A stretch of DNA of 15,204 nt from Gammaproteobacteria bacterium (lineage in GTDB: Bacteria > Pseudomonadota > Gammaproteobacteria > UBA9214): assembly GCA_030632175.1 (NCBI GenBank), contig DAOVVG010000034.1, forward strand, positions 1-15,204, read 5' to 3'. The position numbers were made by a program, and so were the translations under genes. The stretch's first letter is position 1. Each line of letters starts with the position of its first letter. Below, in pieces: positions 14,821 to 15,204 of this stretch. The notes under the pieces are model-generated. The model made no database searches and was not told where the DNA came from. It was given only the letters and a program-made list of their open reading frames with translations.

Positions 14821-15204
14821 TGTATGTCCGAGTTAGGGGACAGAACAGACGTTCAGCAGATAACCGCCATCAATATTATGATGAGGTACTAAACTTCCGA
14901 GTTCGGCCAAAACCGGGCATACAGAAGATGTATTAACGTTGCTGTTTGAGCCAATAACACGATGCAAGAAAACACACTATGTACCGGGTCAAATCCCCTC
15001 GTGTTTTGAGAGCCAGTACGGCAAGTGTACCCAGAGGCGCCGTGAGCCGTGAGCTCCTTTCAGAACGGCACTTCCGAAGGTGCCACTTCGAGGTGCCAGA
15101 CGAGAAACCCAACCTACGGTCGAGCGCCAGCAGAGCGATCCGGAGGCCCACTAGGGGGAAATGCTCTCGGCCTGAAGGAGACTCGAACGAAGTCTAGAGT
15201 ATCT
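14820..15204 (+). ncRNA. Candidate structured non-coding RNA, possibly of a mobile element (omega RNA/HEARO-like or group II intron 5' part), cut by window end
   Basis: No protein gene fits here, but short inverted repeats follow one another: 14825-14829/14838-14842, 14868-14872/14879-14883, 14919-14923/14929-14933, 14969-14975/15001-15007 (AAAACAC/GTGTTTT), 15018-15022/15039-15043, 15067-15071/15080-15084 (GGCAC/GTGCC), 15144-15148/15169-15173 (AGGCC/GGCCT) and 15179-15183/15191-15195 (AGACT/AGTCT). GGCGCC (15036-15041) can pair with GGTGCC (15092-15097) around the GGCAC hairpin using a G.U pair, which works as RNA only on the plus strand. Such a stretch next to an unseen right-hand gene would fit the RNA that precedes iscB genes (HEARO/omega RNA) or domain I of a group II intron. 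Exact ends are unknown. Identification is inference. Confidence 0.4.

Noticed and set aside
14969..15007. tRNA-like 3' half (GGGTCAAATCCC beside an AAAACAC/GTGTTTT stem)
   Set aside because: The T loop would be one base short, there is no anticodon arm and no CCA in place; better seen as a hairpin of the structured region.
14979..15197. Short open frames of 72 codons on both strands at the right edge
   Set aside because: Arg/Ser-rich, overlapping on opposite strands, no ribosome-binding site; typical of translated structured RNA sequence.

Overview
The window reads almost entirely on the minus strand and comes from a non-enteric gammaproteobacterium of moderate GC content. Supporting this are the gene order glmM - small exported protein - tpiA - secG - tRNA-Leu(GAG) - nuoABCDEFGHIJKL, separate nuoC and nuoD genes (fused in Escherichia coli), a NuoG without the extra N7 cluster ligands of the enteric protein, and a NuoC with an internal insert that I recall from Xanthomonas-type proteins. 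Species cannot be fixed from the sequence alone.

Region 1 (1-11090) is the NADH:quinone oxidoreductase (respiratory complex I) operon. It is transcribed from right to left, nuoA first; nuoL runs off the left edge, and nuoM/nuoN are presumably beyond it. Most neighbours overlap or are 3-22 bp apart, which implies translational coupling. The exception is a 211-bp gap between nuoJ and nuoK. It holds three copies of a 33-nt GGGAGAGGG-type palindromic repeat in forward-reverse-forward order (REP-like).

Region 2 (11091-11455) holds the nuo control region and a tRNA-Leu gene. Two sigma70-type promoters in tandem (TTGACA-N18-GATAAT and TTGACA-N17-TAGACT) lie between the tRNA and nuoA.

Region 3 (11456-14598) carries secG (Sec translocon subunit with a long acidic tail), tpiA (glycolysis), a small predicted exported protein of unknown function, and glmM (UDP-GlcNAc precursor synthesis, for cell wall and LPS). 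All point the same way as nuo.

Region 4 (14599-15204), upstream of glmM, has no convincing protein gene. The glmM-proximal part can hold its promoter. From about 14820 to the right edge there is a dense series of short perfect inverted repeats, with a G.U pair favouring the plus strand. This looks like a structured non-coding RNA cut by the window edge. An IscB-associated omega RNA (HEARO) or the 5' part of a group II intron are the two main ideas, and neither is proven here. It is the least explained and most interesting part of the window.
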